Part shown: one piece after another, positions 34,171 through 45,349 of the stretch
Layout of the letters: each line of letters opens with the position of its first letter
Position numbering within the stretch: the first letter of the stretch is position 1
Assembly (NCBI RefSeq): GCF_905171775.1
Contig: NC_053490.1
Location: 87,818,286-87,882,285, forward strand
Direction of reading: 5' to 3'
Length of the DNA: 64,000 bases
DNA from: Rana temporaria
Taxonomy: Eukaryota > Chordata > Amphibia > Anura > Ranidae
Notes under the pieces: generated by a model
The model's database searches: none
Told to the model about the DNA's origin: nothing
The model's input: only the letters and a program-made list of their open reading frames with translations
Position numbers and translations under genes: made by a program

Positions 34171-34979
34171 CACCGCGTACAGAGGATCATTTTTCAGCAT
34201 GAAAAAAAACTTAGTTTTTCAGCATGTCGAAAAAAACCAAAGTTTTCCCAACTTCATCATTAAGCCTAGGTTCACACTGCTGCGAATTCAAAATCGCGGT
34301 AAAATGCGCGATTTTACCGCGATTTCGCTGCTGCGATTTTGCCGCGATTTCGGCCGCAATTTAATGTAAATCGCGGCCCGAAATCGCAAAAAGTAGTACA
34401 GGAACTACTTTTTGAAATCGCAGATGCGGCGTCGCACTGATTAGGACAGTGCCATTGCCGACAATTGCCGCCGATTTGAGATGCAATTTGACATGTCAAA
34501 TCGCATCTCAAATCGTTCCAAATCGTACCCAGTGTGAACCAGGGCTTAAACGAAGTTGCCTACTACACACCATCGTTTTTACAACACGTACGACGGCACT
34601 CTAAAGGGGAAGTTCTATTCGCCTTGGGGCTGCTTTTAGCTGATTCCTTGTTAGTAAAAGACGATTTGCGCTTTTTTGTCTGTTACAGCGTGATGAATGT
34701 GCTTACTCCATTATGAATGGTAGTTTTACCAGAGCGCTCCCCTCTCATAACTTGCTTCTGAGCATGCGCTGTTTTTTTACGTCGTTTTAGCCCACACACA
34801 ATCATTTTTTACAACCCGAAAAACGACATTGTTTAAAACGACGTTAAAAAATGCAGCATGTTCGATTTTTTTTTTTGTCATTTTTCAGAACCTGAAAAAT
34901 GATGTGAAGCCCACACACGATCATTTTAAATAAAACAACGTTTTTTTAATGCCTAAAAAATTATCGTGTGTACGCGGCA
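34171..34979. mobile_element. TNA-class hairpin MITE hosting another
   Basis: TTA at 34168-34170 and 34980-34982. The ends are CACCGCGTACAGAGGAT and the complement of ATCGTGTGTACGCGGCA. The 34263-34545 element lies in its left arm. Confidence 0.8.
34263..34545. mobile_element. Nested TNA-class hairpin MITE
   Basis: TTA at 34260-34262 and 34546-34548. The ends are AGCCTAGGTTCACAC and the complement of GTGTGAACCAGGGC. Strong inner palindromes (gcgattttaccgcg; tttgacatgtcaaa). Confidence 0.85.
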
Positions 34980-35200
34980 TTAAGCTTGAAAGTGAATGGG
35001 TACCTCTGCGCTACCTCAGTGATAATATTGTGATCCAAGTAGAATGTGTGCACGTGAAGATAAATAATGAAATTTCAAATAAAGCCACAATAAACATAAA
35101 ATGTAAAGGCGAGTTGCTGCAACCTCCTACTGTGTTCCCACAATTATAGACAATGTAATAGTAAAAATGGCATTGTGCAGAATCTAAAATGTGGTATGTA

Positions 35201-35482
35201 CAGAGCTTTTTTTCTCAGAAAATAGGTGCAGGAACTCAACCACGACCCGTTCAGATTTAAAAAACAGTAGAAGGGTCTTAAAGGGGCACTAAATACCAGG
35301 ATTGCATTACATACAGAGTGCAGAGTTTAGGAGGGTTACACACAGAGTGCAGAGCTGTCACTTGTAAACACAGAAACCAGACTTCTGTGTTTACAAGTGA
35401 TTGTGGTGAGCAGGCACCAAAGGGTCTGAGCCAAAGGTGGTGGAACTGAGTTCCCCCAAGTTCCCCCTGAAAAAAAGCCCTG
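35201..35482. mobile_element. 282-bp non-autonomous hAT, copy 2
   Basis: GGTATGTA at 35193-35200 and 35483-35490 is a perfect 8-bp duplication. It has the same length and almost the same sequence as the copy at 16685-16966, in the same orientation, pointing to recent spread. Confidence 0.93.
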
Positions 35483-35640
35483 GGTATGTATCATAAAGTC
35501 ATATGGGTACAACCAGCTTGCCCGATTTGCTTGGGATTATCACAGGTGGCTGCTATAGCCGCTAGCGATGATCACTGTCTTCTCCCGGCATTGGCAGCTT
35601 CCCCCACCTGCTCCCACCCCCCCTGCTGGGAGAAGACTAT

Positions 35641-36332
35641 GGCCCGGATTCACATACATCGGCGCATATTATATGCCGCCGTAGCGTATCTCCTTTACGC
35701 TACGCCGACGCAGCGCAGAGAGGACAAGCACTGATTCAATAAGCCAGTGCTGCCAAATCTGCCGCTGGGTTTCCTAGGCGTAAGCCGGCGTATGTGGAAG
35801 TGGGCGTGAGCCATGCAAATGAGGCGTGATCCAATGCAAATGATGGGCTGAGTCTCAGACAGATACGTATAATGAACGGCGCATGCGTCATCCCGTGGAC
35901 GCATCCCAGTGCGCCTGCATTAGATCCACGTCGGACTACTCCCTAAGATACCGCGGATCACAGCCTACGGTCGTAGAACGAACCTCAGCCTAGTCATATT
36001 CACGTCCTATAGTAAACTACCGTAAAATAACGTCGGCTTTGTGTCCCTTGAGCAGCCATTTGCATGGATTTGCTGCTGAGTTACACCTCATTTTATGGGG
36101 CCTAACTATACGCCCGGATTGTATGCAATTTACGCGCACTGCGTCAGACGACGTACATTCGTGAATCTGCGTATCTCCCTCATTTGCATATGTGAATAGA
36201 AAATCATTGTGAGCGCCAATACGTCCAGCGTAAATATGCGCCCACTCTACACCGGCGTAGGCAAGTTACGTCGGTCGAGTTGAAGCCTAAATCTGGAGAT
36301 ACGGTCCGCGTAAGTGCGTTGTGATCCGGGCC
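35641..36332. mobile_element. A/T-flank class hairpin MITE
   Basis: TAT at 35638-35640 and 36333-36335. The ends are GGCCCGGATTCACA and the complement of TGTGATCCGGGCC. The arms are more diverged than in other copies. Confidence 0.85.
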
Positions 36333-36335
36333 TAT

Positions 36336-36560
36336 TTCTCAGCAGGAGGGATTCCCTTGTCTACACGGTGTTTGTTGATGGGGGAAATCATGCAAATTTA
36401 TTTCCAAAGGATTTGCTCCCTCTATGGCTTGCCTGAGACTATAGAGAGTAATACTGTACTTACATCTTCTGATCCCTGTACTGTAAATCCCCACTCCATC
36501 GCTGAGGTATCACCCAATATTTTTCTGTTCGGAAATTAACACTGCTGGGAGTGTCAAACC
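36336..36560. other. No recognised feature
   Basis: Short unique-looking gap before a Tc1-like element. Confidence 0.4.
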
Positions 36561-36806
36561 TACAGTTGATATAAAAAGTCTACACACCCCTGCTAAAATG
36601 TCAGGTTTCTGTGATGTAAAAAAAATGACACAAATCTTTCCGGAAACTTCTTCTACCTTTAATGAGATCCTATAAACTGTACAACTCAATTGAAGAACAA
36701 ACTAAAATCTTTTAGGGGGGGGAGTAAAAATAAATAATTTACTATAATGTGGTTGCATAAATGTGCACACCCTCTTAGAACTTGGGATGTAAATGTGTTC
36801 AGAACT

Positions 36807-37248
36807 CCTGTCAGTGGAAGATTGGGAGTTGGCGCTGTCCCAATACATACCGACAGTAATATCTGCTAGGGACAGATTTATCCAACGAAAGTTTATACAT
36901 AAGGCCTATTACACCCCTCAACTGCTTGCCTGGATATTCCGTACTCAATCAGACCTGTGCCCGAAATGCCAGCAGACGGTAGGAACATTTTACCATGTCA
37001 TCTGGGCCTGCCCTGTCATCCAGAGCTACTGGGGTGGGGTAGTGTTGGAAATTAATGCTGCTACTAAACTTCAGGTATCACTGGACCCTAAAGTTCTCCT
37101 TTTGGGTATCACAGAATGTGTGACTCAGTCTACACATGCTAGACTGCAATTGTTTTATCTCTGTTTTTATGCCAGGAAGGCGCTGCTGCGTCAGTGGAAA
37201 TTGGCGACTCCCCCTACAGTGGCTCAGTGGCTTGCGCTGGTTGACTAA
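36807..37248 (+). pseudogene. C-terminal fragment of L1 ORF2
   Basis: About 146 codons read through FIHKAYYTPQLLAWIF and LCPKCQQTVGTFYHVIWACP, then YW, then an AR-LRQW stretch. This is the region after the reverse transcriptase, with the CX2C...H...C cysteine motif at the end of L1 ORF2. Endonuclease and polymerase domains are missing because of 5' truncation. The apparent ATG at 36793 belongs to the target duplication, not to the LINE. Confidence 0.85.
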
Positions 37249-37802
37249 GTACTGCCTCTTTGCAAACTGACGTATATGGGCCGCAAATGCCCTCAGAAGT
37301 TTGACAAAGTCTGGAAGTCGTGGGTGACAGCTATAGCGATCTCTGCATAGTGACATGACTGAAGATAGCCTTGGACTCTCTCTGATACCCTGTGGTACGA
37401 TTTGATCTCCCCACCTCCTCCCACATGTTTGAGATGTTGCCTCCTCAGGCCGATATCCTCTGGTCCCATGATGCTAAAGACCATCTGCCAGTGAGCCAGG
37501 ATAGACTGATGGTGCACAAGGCGCCTCATGGGCTGTAGATTCCCCCCCCCCCGATAGGATTGGTGCTTATTGCCCTGAACTATAAGTAGTAGTGTTTGCC
37601 TTACCCCCCGGCTTGCCCACCCTAGAACCCGGCAGGGTCTAACCCTCATATATACTCTGTTCTTATCCTGGTAATATTTTTGTATTGAGCTCCTTCATGT
37701 ACTGAACCCATTGCTGTACCACAGTTTTGTTGTTTTATTTTCTGTATTGTTTTTTATTTCTTTTTTTTGCCTTAATAAAAAACTTTTCTGTTTAAAAAAA
37801 AA
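36807..37802 (+). mobile_element. 5'-truncated L1-type LINE with poly(A) and 16-bp target duplication
   Basis: The insert is bounded by AAATGTGTTCAGAACT at 36791-36806 and again at 37803-37818, a target-site duplication made by target-primed reverse transcription. The right end is an A-run following an AATAAA signal near 37772. About 440 bp of ORF2 C-terminus is followed by about 550 bp of 3' UTR. It lies inside a Tc1-like element and so is younger than it. Confidence 0.88.
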
Positions 37803-38064
37803 AAATGTGTTCAGAACTAAGCAATCACATTCAAACTCCATGTTAAATAGGAGTCAGTACACACCTGCCCTCATTTTAAGTGCCTCTGATTAACCCCAAT
37901 TAAAGTTCAGCTGTTCTAGTAGGTCTTTCCTGACATTTTCTTAGTCACTCCTACAGTAAAAGCCATGGTCCGCGGAGAGCTTCCAAAAGCATCAGAGGGA
38001 TCTAATTTTTAAAAGGTATCAGTCAAGAGAAGGGTACAAAAAATTTCAAGGCATTAGATATACT

Positions 38065-38351
38065 ATGGAACACAGTGAAGACAGTTTATCATCAAGTGGA
38101 GAAAATATTGGCACAACAGTGACATTACCAAGACTAGATCGTCCCCCCAAAATGTATAAAAGGACGATAAGAAAACAGGTCAGGGAGGCTGCCAAGAGGC
38201 CTACAGCTACATTAAAGGAACTGCAGGTATATCTGGCAAGTACTGGCTGCTGTGTGGTACATGTGAAAACAATCACCTGTATTCTTTATATGTCTGGTCT
38301 GTTCGGTAGAGTGGCAAGATGGAAGCCTTCTTTTATGAATAAAAACATCCA
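38065..38351 (+). pseudogene. Tc1-like transposase DNA-binding domain fragment
   Basis: The frame includes VREAAKRPTATLKELQVYLA and GLFGRVARWKPSF, typical of the second helix-turn-helix and linker of fish/frog Tc1 transposases. The natural start codon is upstream (about 37963, in another frame), so frameshifts separate it from this block. The DDE domain is lost because homology stops near codon 95. The frame continues past that point only by chance. Confidence 0.75.
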
Positions 38352-38950
38352 AGCCAGTGCTTCACTCACTGACTTAACACCTGTCAGTACCTGCCCAATC
38401 AGTGCTGCTAGAATTATTGCTCTCACTCTATCAATCGTGGTGATACCTCACATGTGATTTAAACATTGTTTTCATATATGGGCGCTACTCACGTATGTAT
38501 TCGCTCCTGCGCATGAGCTTGGCGGGACGGGACGCTTAAAAACATTAATTTTTTTACACCGTCCTTTTAAAAAAAATATATTGAATCACTTTTATTCCTA
38601 TTACAAGCATAACAGGAACCTCTTAATTATCATATTTACACTAAAATGCAATAAAAAAAAAAAATTAAAAAAATGTGAATTTATTTTTTTTTAAATCATA
38701 TCTCCCATTTAAGAGGAATGGAGCCCCTCACTCGCATCTAGACCACCAGGGTGAAGGATGTTATTGTCTCCGAAGCGCGGCAGGACGGGGTGCACCACTT
38801 CTAACCGCCGATAAAAGTGAGCTTGCGGCCAATCCGCCGCAGAGACCACTTTTATCTGAAAGAGGACCGCCCCGCTGAAGAAGAGGATACCGCGGGTTAT
38901 GGCAGCTAGCTGCTGCGATAACAACGCTATCCCTCATCAAAGAGCCTCCA
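38352..38950. repeat. Ranid interspersed repeat, class unknown
   Basis: Sequence around 38455-38640 (atttaaacattgttttcat, cgctcctgcgcatgagcttg, then A/T-rich runs) resembles a high-copy ranid repeat that I recognise from memory. It has no coding capacity. It separates two Tc1-like remnants. Boundaries are approximate. Confidence 0.5.
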
Positions 38951-39049
38951 TAAGTGATTAATATGTTGTTGAGAATTCTTTAGTGGCAAAGACTGCCTGA
39001 AGTCTGGAACCCATGGACATTACCAAAGACTGGGTTTCCGCCTTTCGGA

Positions 39050-39990
39050 TGCTTTGCCAGGCTCTAACTGCAGCTGTCTTCAGTTGTTCTTTGTTTGTGG
39101 GTCTTTCTGCCATTAGTTTTGCCTTCAGCAAGTGAAATGCATGCTCAATTGGGTTGAGATCAGGTGATTGATTGATTGCAGAATATTCTACTTATTTTCC
39201 TTCAAAAGCTCCTGGGTTGCTTTTGCAGTGTGTTTTGGATCATTGTGCATCTGTACGCGCCATCCAATCAACTTTGCTGCATTTGGCTGAATCTGGGCTG
39301 ACAGTATATCTCTAAACAGTGCAGAATTCATCCGGCAGCTTCTGTCACATCATTGATAAACACCAATGACCCAGTGCCACTGCAAACCATGCCATCACAC
39401 TGCCTCCACTATGTTTTACAGATGACGTTGTGTGCTTTGGATCATGAGCTGTTCCAAGCCTTCGCCACACTTTTTTCTTCCTGTCATTCGGGTACAGATT
39501 AATCTTATTTTCATCCGTCCAAAGAATGCTTTTCCAGAACTGGTGTGGCTTTTTTAGATGTTTTTTGGCAAAGTCTAATCTGGCTTTTCTATTCTTTGGG
39601 CTTATGAATGGTTTCCACTTTGTGGTGTACCCTCTGTATTTGCTCTTGTGAAGTCTTCTCTTGATTGTAGACTTTGACAATAATTGTCACTTGTCTGGAT
39701 GTTGTGAATGTTTTTTTTTTTTTTGTAAAGAGGATCCTGCAATCATCCACCACTATTGTCTTCTGTGGATGTCCAGGCCTTTTTATGTTGCTGAGTTTAC
39801 CAGTGCGCTCTTCTTTCCTCAGAATGTACCAAACTGTTGATTTGGACACTCCTAATGTTGCCGCTATCGCTCCGATGGATTTGTTTCATTTTTGAAGCCT
39901 TACAATGGCCTGTTTCACTTGCATGGACAGCTCCTTTGAACACATGATGTAGGTTCACAGCAATAGATTCCAAATGCAAATACCACACTT
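39050..39990 (-). pseudogene. Decayed Tc1-like transposase
   Basis: On the minus strand, 39345-39680 encodes KNRKARLDFAKKHLKKPHQF followed by WKSILWTDENKINLYP, the first catalytic aspartate block. Upstream, in another frame, lies a GRPR-like segment (KRPGHPQKTIVVDD). Further on, HNDPKHTAKA and, after a frameshift, SPDLNPIEHAFHLLK keep the other two catalytic blocks in separate frames. At least two frameshifts and stops break it. Confidence 0.8.
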
Positions 39991-40021
39991 AGAATCAACT
40001 CCAGACATTTTACCTGCTTAA

Positions 40022-40422
40022 AGGGTCACTAAAGGAATTTTTTTTATAGCTAAATAGCTTCCTTTACCTTACTGCAGTCCTGGTTTCATGTCCTGATTGC
40101 TTGTTTTTGCTCTGATGTTGCTGTAATACTACTCTGTTCTGGACACTTCCAGGTTGTCTGGCTCCATATGAAAAAAGTCATGGGAGAGTTTATTTTTGTT
40201 TTCCTAGCCATGACTCTCTATGGCACTGTCCAGCACAGAGGCATAAAATAACATGCAAAGACTAAACTACTTTCAGTTTCGTTTTTGCATCTAAGAGGCA
40301 CATTATATGATTGATTTTTATCTATTTGTATTCGTTTTTAAAAGGAATCAGTTAACTATTATGTCTCTATACCCTGTAAACAGTCATTTCAGCAAAAAAT
40401 ATTTTTTTCCTTTAGTGATCCT
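40022..40422. mobile_element. TTAA-flanked hairpin MITE (T2/Kolobok-like)
   Basis: TTAA at 40018-40021 and 40423-40426. The ends are inverted copies: AGGGTCACTAAAGGAA and the complement of TTCCTTTAGTGATCCT. Xenopus T2 MITEs start TTAAAGGRR; this agrees with that pattern. It is inserted in the 5' part of a Tc1-like element. Confidence 0.85.
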
Positions 40423-40534
40423 TTAATTGATGAAAAAAAATTAAGGAGTAGCCCACACCTGGCAATGAAGCAGCTTTTGAGTCAAGTGTCCAATTGCTTT
40501 TGGTCTCTTAAAAAAGGGGGATGGCTATTCTTAA

Positions 40535-41002
40535 AGGAGTTGTAAAGTCTCAATGTTTTTCATCTTAATGCATTAAGGTGAAAAACCTTCTGTGCTGCAG
40601 CAGGGCCCCCCTTTTTCTTACCTGAACCCAATTGTTCCAGCGATGAAAACGAGCCCAGCAGCTCCAGATGCTGTCTCAGGTGCTCATTAGACATATTGAT
40701 GGCAGCAGGAGCTATTGGCTCCCGCTGCTCTCAATCAAATCCAGTGACTTGAGAGCTGGGAGGCGGGGCTGAGTCATGCTTTCTGTGTCAATGGACGCAG
40801 CAGCAGGACTCGGGAGCACGCCCGCACGAATGCCACCATGGAAAGCGGCACTCCGCGGGGGCATTTGATGAAGTGGAGGAGCCAGGAGTGCCGCCGGGGC
40901 ACCCCAGAAAGGAGGGTCGGGGCTGCTCTATGCAAAACACTTGCACAGAGCATATACGTATAGACATGTTTGTTATTTAAAAAATTAACCTTTACATTCA
41001 CT
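40535..41002. mobile_element. TTAA-flanked hairpin MITE (T2/Kolobok-like)
   Basis: TTAA at 40531-40534 and 41003-41006. The ends are AGGAGTTGTAAAG and the imperfect complement of CTTTACATTCACT. It lies 109 bp from the previous hairpin in the same Tc1 element, so the two insertions are independent. Confidence 0.82.
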
Positions 41003-41186
41003 TTAAGAGCTGTAATCGCTAAATCCTTTCTCCAATTTGGATGTACATACCCTTATATTAAACCAGAGAGTGTGCACTTTCTGCCCATATGCATTTTATA
41101 ACTATAGCTTGAACATCTTTTGGTAAATACCTGAAACAAACTAAAATTGTGCCTGTGTCCAAATATTTATACACACTTTTCATGAC

Positions 41187-42002
41187 ATTCCCCTTGGGCC
41201 TTGGCCCCATGGCAGCTAAATGGGCTGCTATGGCCATAGCTATGCCCTTGACATAGTCCCTCTAGCATAGCAGTATCTTTACATGACAGTCTCTCTAATA
41301 GGACAGTCCTTCTGCTAGGTCATTCCCGTCACATGAAAGTCTTTCTATGTGTCAGTCAGTCTAGGAGAACAGTCTCTCCACATAATGGTGTCTCTCCATG
41401 ACAGTGTGTAAATAAACAGACTGCCCTCATTTAGGACCTTACTTACCGCGTATAGCTATACCCTTGCTAATGAAGCAGTTAAACAAATAATGTGTGATCC
41501 TCAAGGCTTTAGTCCCAGGACTGTATAAGAAATGACTTTATATTATGCTAATACCTATGAATTTGGAAAGATCTTCTTATAAACCGATAAAATGTAATTG
41601 TAACGGTCATTGCCAAGTGAAAGTTGATACTTCATGAAGGGATATTGCTAGAGACTGACGTGCTTTAATTTCGGGAATATCAGACATACTGCACAAAAGA
41701 TTGCCATGCACTCCATTCTTCACACAAGGAAATTCCATCTGCTAGCATTGTATTATCCCACATAAAAGAAACCATTCTTCTTCTTTAATTATTAAAGGTC
41801 CGAGGTCAAGTTGAATCCGTCTACACATGGTGTGAAAAACAGCAGCCAATCCATAATAGTCTGGGAGATTTTCAACTCATTAAAAATGACACAAAATACT
41901 CTTAAAGCAAATCTGTGTCTGTTTTCTATAATATAGAATGCTAAATAGAAGTGGTCTAGTCTTGGGTATATAAAGTTTAACCTCTTTAAATATAGTAAAT
42001 AC
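41187..42002. other. No recognised feature
   Basis: Likely unique. Short repeats of gacagtctctc around 41270-41410 are too weak to call an array. Confidence 0.4.
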
Positions 42003-42005
42003 AAA

Positions 42006-42705
42006 GGGCCAGATCCACAGCCCGGCAGCACAACATAACTTTTTAGATTTAAGTTACACTGCCGCAAATTTCCTAAGTTAGGTACCGATCCACAAAACAC
42101 TTACCTGGAAATTTGCGGCGGTGTAACTCAAATCCGTCCGGCGCAAGGCGGGCCAATTCAAATGGGGCGAGTCCCATTTAAATTAGGTGCGCTCCCGCAC
42201 CGGACGTACTGCGCATGCTCCCGACGCTTTTTTCCCGACGTGCATTGCGCGACGTGACGTCATTTTTTGAACGGCGCGGTGCGTAGCGTATTTCCGTATT
42301 CCCGTACGGCTTACGCAAACGACGTAAAATTTAAAAATTCGACGCGGGAAGGACGGCCATACTTTACACAGCAGAACGCCTGCTGTGTAAAAGTAGGGCT
42401 GCCTCACAAAAGTGTAACTAAGCGACGGGAAACTAACGTAGCGGCGACGTAGCGAACGCGAAAAAGCTTTGAGGATCAACGTAACTCCTCATTTGCATAC
42501 CTGACGCTGGATTACGACGCAAACTCCCCCCAGCGGCGGCCGCGGTACTGCATCCTAAGATCCGGCAGTGTAAAACAATTACACCTGCCGGATCTTAGGA
42601 ATATCTATGCGTAACTGATTCTGTGAATCAGTCGCATAGATAGAAACAGGGATACGACGGCGTATCAGTAGATACGCCGGCGTATCCCTTTTGTGGATCT
42701 GGCCC
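42006..42705. mobile_element. A/T-flank class hairpin MITE
   Basis: AAA at 42003-42005 and 42706-42708. The ends are GGGCCAGATCCACA and the complement of TGTGGATCTGGCCC. Near the right, gatacgacggcgtatcagta and its partial complement repeat, as in 22201-22898. Confidence 0.88.
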
Positions 42706-42988
42706 AAAGTGTTTGTTCCGCTGAACATACAGTATAACCTTATAGCTATATATAGTGTATGTACAGTGGGTATAGACAAGAATCACCCACTTTAAAATAA
42801 TCACATTTTGTTGCTTTGCAGCCTGAAATGAAGACAGACACAGTTTTTGTTTTATCCAGCTGTATTTACTAGTGCAACTTATAGCATCCAATTGAAAGAT
42901 ATAACACCAACGTTAAAAAAAAAAAAAAAATCAAAAACAAAATCACTGAGTTGGAAAAAGGATTACCCCTTTATGTCAGTATTTTGTT

Positions 42989-43928
42989 GGACCACCTTTT
43001 GCTTTAATTACAGCCTTTAGTCTGTCAGGATATGTCTCTACTAACTTTGTACATGTTGTCTTTGCAATATTTGCCCACTCTTCTTTGCAGAACTGCTCAA
43101 GTTCAGTTAAAATTGATGGTGACCATTTGTTGACTGCAGTCTTCAAGTCATTCCACAGATTTTCAATGGGATTTAAAGCTGTGGTTCACCCTCCATAACA
43201 ACATTTTAGCATAAAATGAGGCATAGTAGCGCGAGCTACAGTATGCCTGTCTTTATTTTTTTAGCCCCGTACTCACTGTGCAATCGTAGAGAGAAGATTC
43301 CGACTCCCCGCGGGGAATGGGCGTTCCTATGGAGAGGGAAGGTGATTGACGGCCGGCTCTGGCTCGTCACGCTCCACGAAGACAGCCGGAACAGGTCTCG
43401 GCTCTTCACGGCGCTATACGGCGCCTGCGCACAGACTATGCGCAGGCGCCGTGAAGCGCCAAGTCCTATTTCGGCTATTTCCGGAGAAGCGTGACGTGCC
43501 AGAGCCGGCCGTCAATCACCTTCCCTCTCCATAGGAACGCCCATTCCCCGCGGGGAGTCGGAATCTTCTCTCTACGATTGCACAGTGAGTACGGGGCTAA
43601 AAAAATAAAGACAGGCATACTGTAGCTCGCGCTACTATGCCTCATTTTATGCTAGAGGAATTGTTTTTATTTTTTTTATTAATAGGGTGAACCCCCACTT
43701 TAAGTCTGGGCTCTGACTAAGCCATGCAAGGACATTCACCCTTTTCTCCTTCAGCCATTGTGTGCTCATTGGGTCATTGTCAAGTTGGAAGGTAAACCTT
43801 CTTCTCATTGATAACTTTCTGGCAGAGGGCAGCAGAGTTTCCTCAAGAATTTGATGGTATTTTGCCCCATCTATTTTTCTTCTATCTAGACAAGTGCTCC
43901 AGTCCCTGCTGCAGAGAAACACCCCCAT
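42989..43928 (-). pseudogene. Tc1-like transposase C-terminal half split by a hairpin element
   Basis: From 43928 downward the minus strand reads KIDGAKYHQILEETLLPSA, then FQLDNDP and WLSQSPDL, the second catalytic block. After the 43177-43699 hairpin the frame continues as NPIENLWNDLKTAVN, FCKEEWANIAKT and AVIKAKGGPTK, the classical Tc1 C-terminus. The insertion therefore falls within the DLNPIEN block holding the catalytic glutamate. No N-terminal DNA-binding domain is found. Confidence 0.85.
43177..43699. mobile_element. TTAA-flanked long-hairpin element inside a Tc1 transposase
   Basis: TTAA at 43173-43176 and 43700-43703. The ends are AGCTGTGGTTCACCCT and the complement of AGGGTGAACCCCCACT. 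The arms (about 43199-43371 and 43498-43665) appear nearly identical in inverted orientation. The centre holds a smaller palindrome, ACGGCGCCTGCGCA, and its complement. It belongs with the element at 60985-61442. Confidence 0.9.
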
Positions 43929-44219
43929 AATAGGATATTACCACCACCCCCCCCCCCCATAACAGGATTTTTCCACCTCGATGCCTTACTGTAGGAGTGG
44001 TGTTATTTGAATGGGGAGCTGTATTGGATTTCTGCCAGACATATTGTTTGGTGTTAAGGCCAAATAATTCAATTTTAGTCTCATCTGGTCATAACACCTG
44101 GTCAGATGAGACTAAAATTTAGTGTGGACATTTTAAAGGGGGGGGGGGGTTGTTTTCTATACCCACTGTATATGTGTGTGACCACTAACATTATGACCAC
44201 TAACAGGTAATATGAATAC

Positions 44220-45015
44220 CATTAACCACCAATACAAGACAATTTTACCCCCTTCCTGCCAAGGCCAATTGTCAGCTTTCAGGGCTGTCACACTCTTTGA
44301 ATGACAATTACGTAATTATACAACACTGTATCCATATGGAATTTTTATCCTTTTTTTTTCACACAAATAAAGCTTTCTTTGAGTGGTATTTAATCACTTC
44401 TGTATTTTTTGTTGCTAAATAAATGAAAAAAACCTGAACATTTTGAAAAAAACTTGGTTTTTATTTGTTTCTGTTATAACCTTTTGCAAATAAATAACTT
44501 TTCTTAATACATTTAGGCCAAAATGTATTCTGCTATATTCCTTTGGTGAAAATAACCCAAATCAGTGTATAATATTCAGTTTGTAGCAAAGTTACACAAA
44601 CTATGGTATATATACCTGAAAATCTATCAATTCTGATGTATTGAAGGCCTATCTCGTTTCTTGAGGCCAAAAAAATGCCAGGGTGGTACAAATATCTCCC
44701 CAAATGACCCCTTTTTGGAAAGCCGACATTTTTTACATACTGTCACCAGTGCAGTACAGCATCATCATATAACTGGTGTGGCAGTGATGAGGGACACTGA
44801 TGTAAAAGATATTACAGTATAAAAAGAAAAAAAATGTAATATTTTTTTTGTCTTTTTTATTACATTTTTTAATTTTATTTTTTGCAGTTTACATTTTTTT
44901 TAATATATTTACAGTGACCAGAGCAATACAGTGGACTCTACAGTGTACTACTCTAAGGAGGTGATCATGATTTTTTTATTGATTTTTTACACACTATGAT
45001 TGCTTATAACTGTAA
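44220..45015 (+). repeat. Ranid interspersed repeat, second plus copy
   Basis: Same order of blocks as 23459-24602: cttcctgcc, tttgaatgacaatta, agctttctttgagtggtatt, aggccaaaatgtattctgct and tcatcatataactggtgtgg. Confidence 0.7.
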
Positions 45016-45349
45016 GTTAATTTGATGTTTACACACCTTTCATGCCCTGCAATAATCTATGGACTTTAATCAGCGCAATTTTTTCCCCAACTACTTAACA
45101 ACTACAACTGTATACGGTATACTATACAGTATATACAGGGATTTTTTTTTTTTAAAGAATAGGTGCATGAATCCCCCTTCTGATGCATCTTTCGTCTCAT
45201 CCCCCTACCCACCTCTGAGCACCATCCCTTGGTGGTTCCACCTCCTACCCACCTCCCAGTACCACTCCTTTTAAAGAATACAGAACCAAATATCATTTTG
45301 TGCTACTAAGGCATTTGTATGGAATTTGATAGACCTCACCCCAACAACA

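Larger units (their letters stand above)
36563..38351 (+). mobile_element. 5' half of a Tc1-like element, interrupted by an L1 tail
   Basis: The left terminus CAGTTGATATAAAAAGTC follows TA at 36561-36562 and matches Tc1 families of fish and frogs. Sequence resumes after the 36807-37802 L1 insertion and runs through the transposase DNA-binding region. It stops abruptly near 38351, where an unrelated ranid repeat begins. The catalytic half and right terminus are absent, so the element is immobile. Confidence 0.8.
38951..41186 (-). mobile_element. Tc1-like element, minus orientation, broken by two TTAA hairpins
   Basis: Transposase remnants read on the minus strand at about 39050-39990. The 5' untranslated region continues to about 41186, where a 'gtccaaatatttatacaca' terminus-like motif appears. 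Two hairpin elements (40022-40422 and 40535-41002) each duplicate a TTAA within this sequence. The far (3') terminus is not clear near 38951. Confidence 0.75.
42764..44168 (-). mobile_element. Tc1-like element, minus orientation, both ends present
   Basis: The left end CAGTGGGTATAGACAAG follows TA (42762-42763) and the right end TATACCCACTG precedes TA (44169-44170). The transposase is read on the minus strand and is interrupted by a hairpin at 43177-43699. The N-terminal half of the transposase is missing, and the 44070-44118 stretch has instead become a small inverted repeat. Confidence 0.85.

Noticed and set aside
44070..44118. Small hairpin (tagtctcatctggtc and complement) as a microRNA gene
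   Set aside because: It lies in the remnant of a Tc1 element and is better explained by rearrangement of the transposase sequence; no expression evidence.
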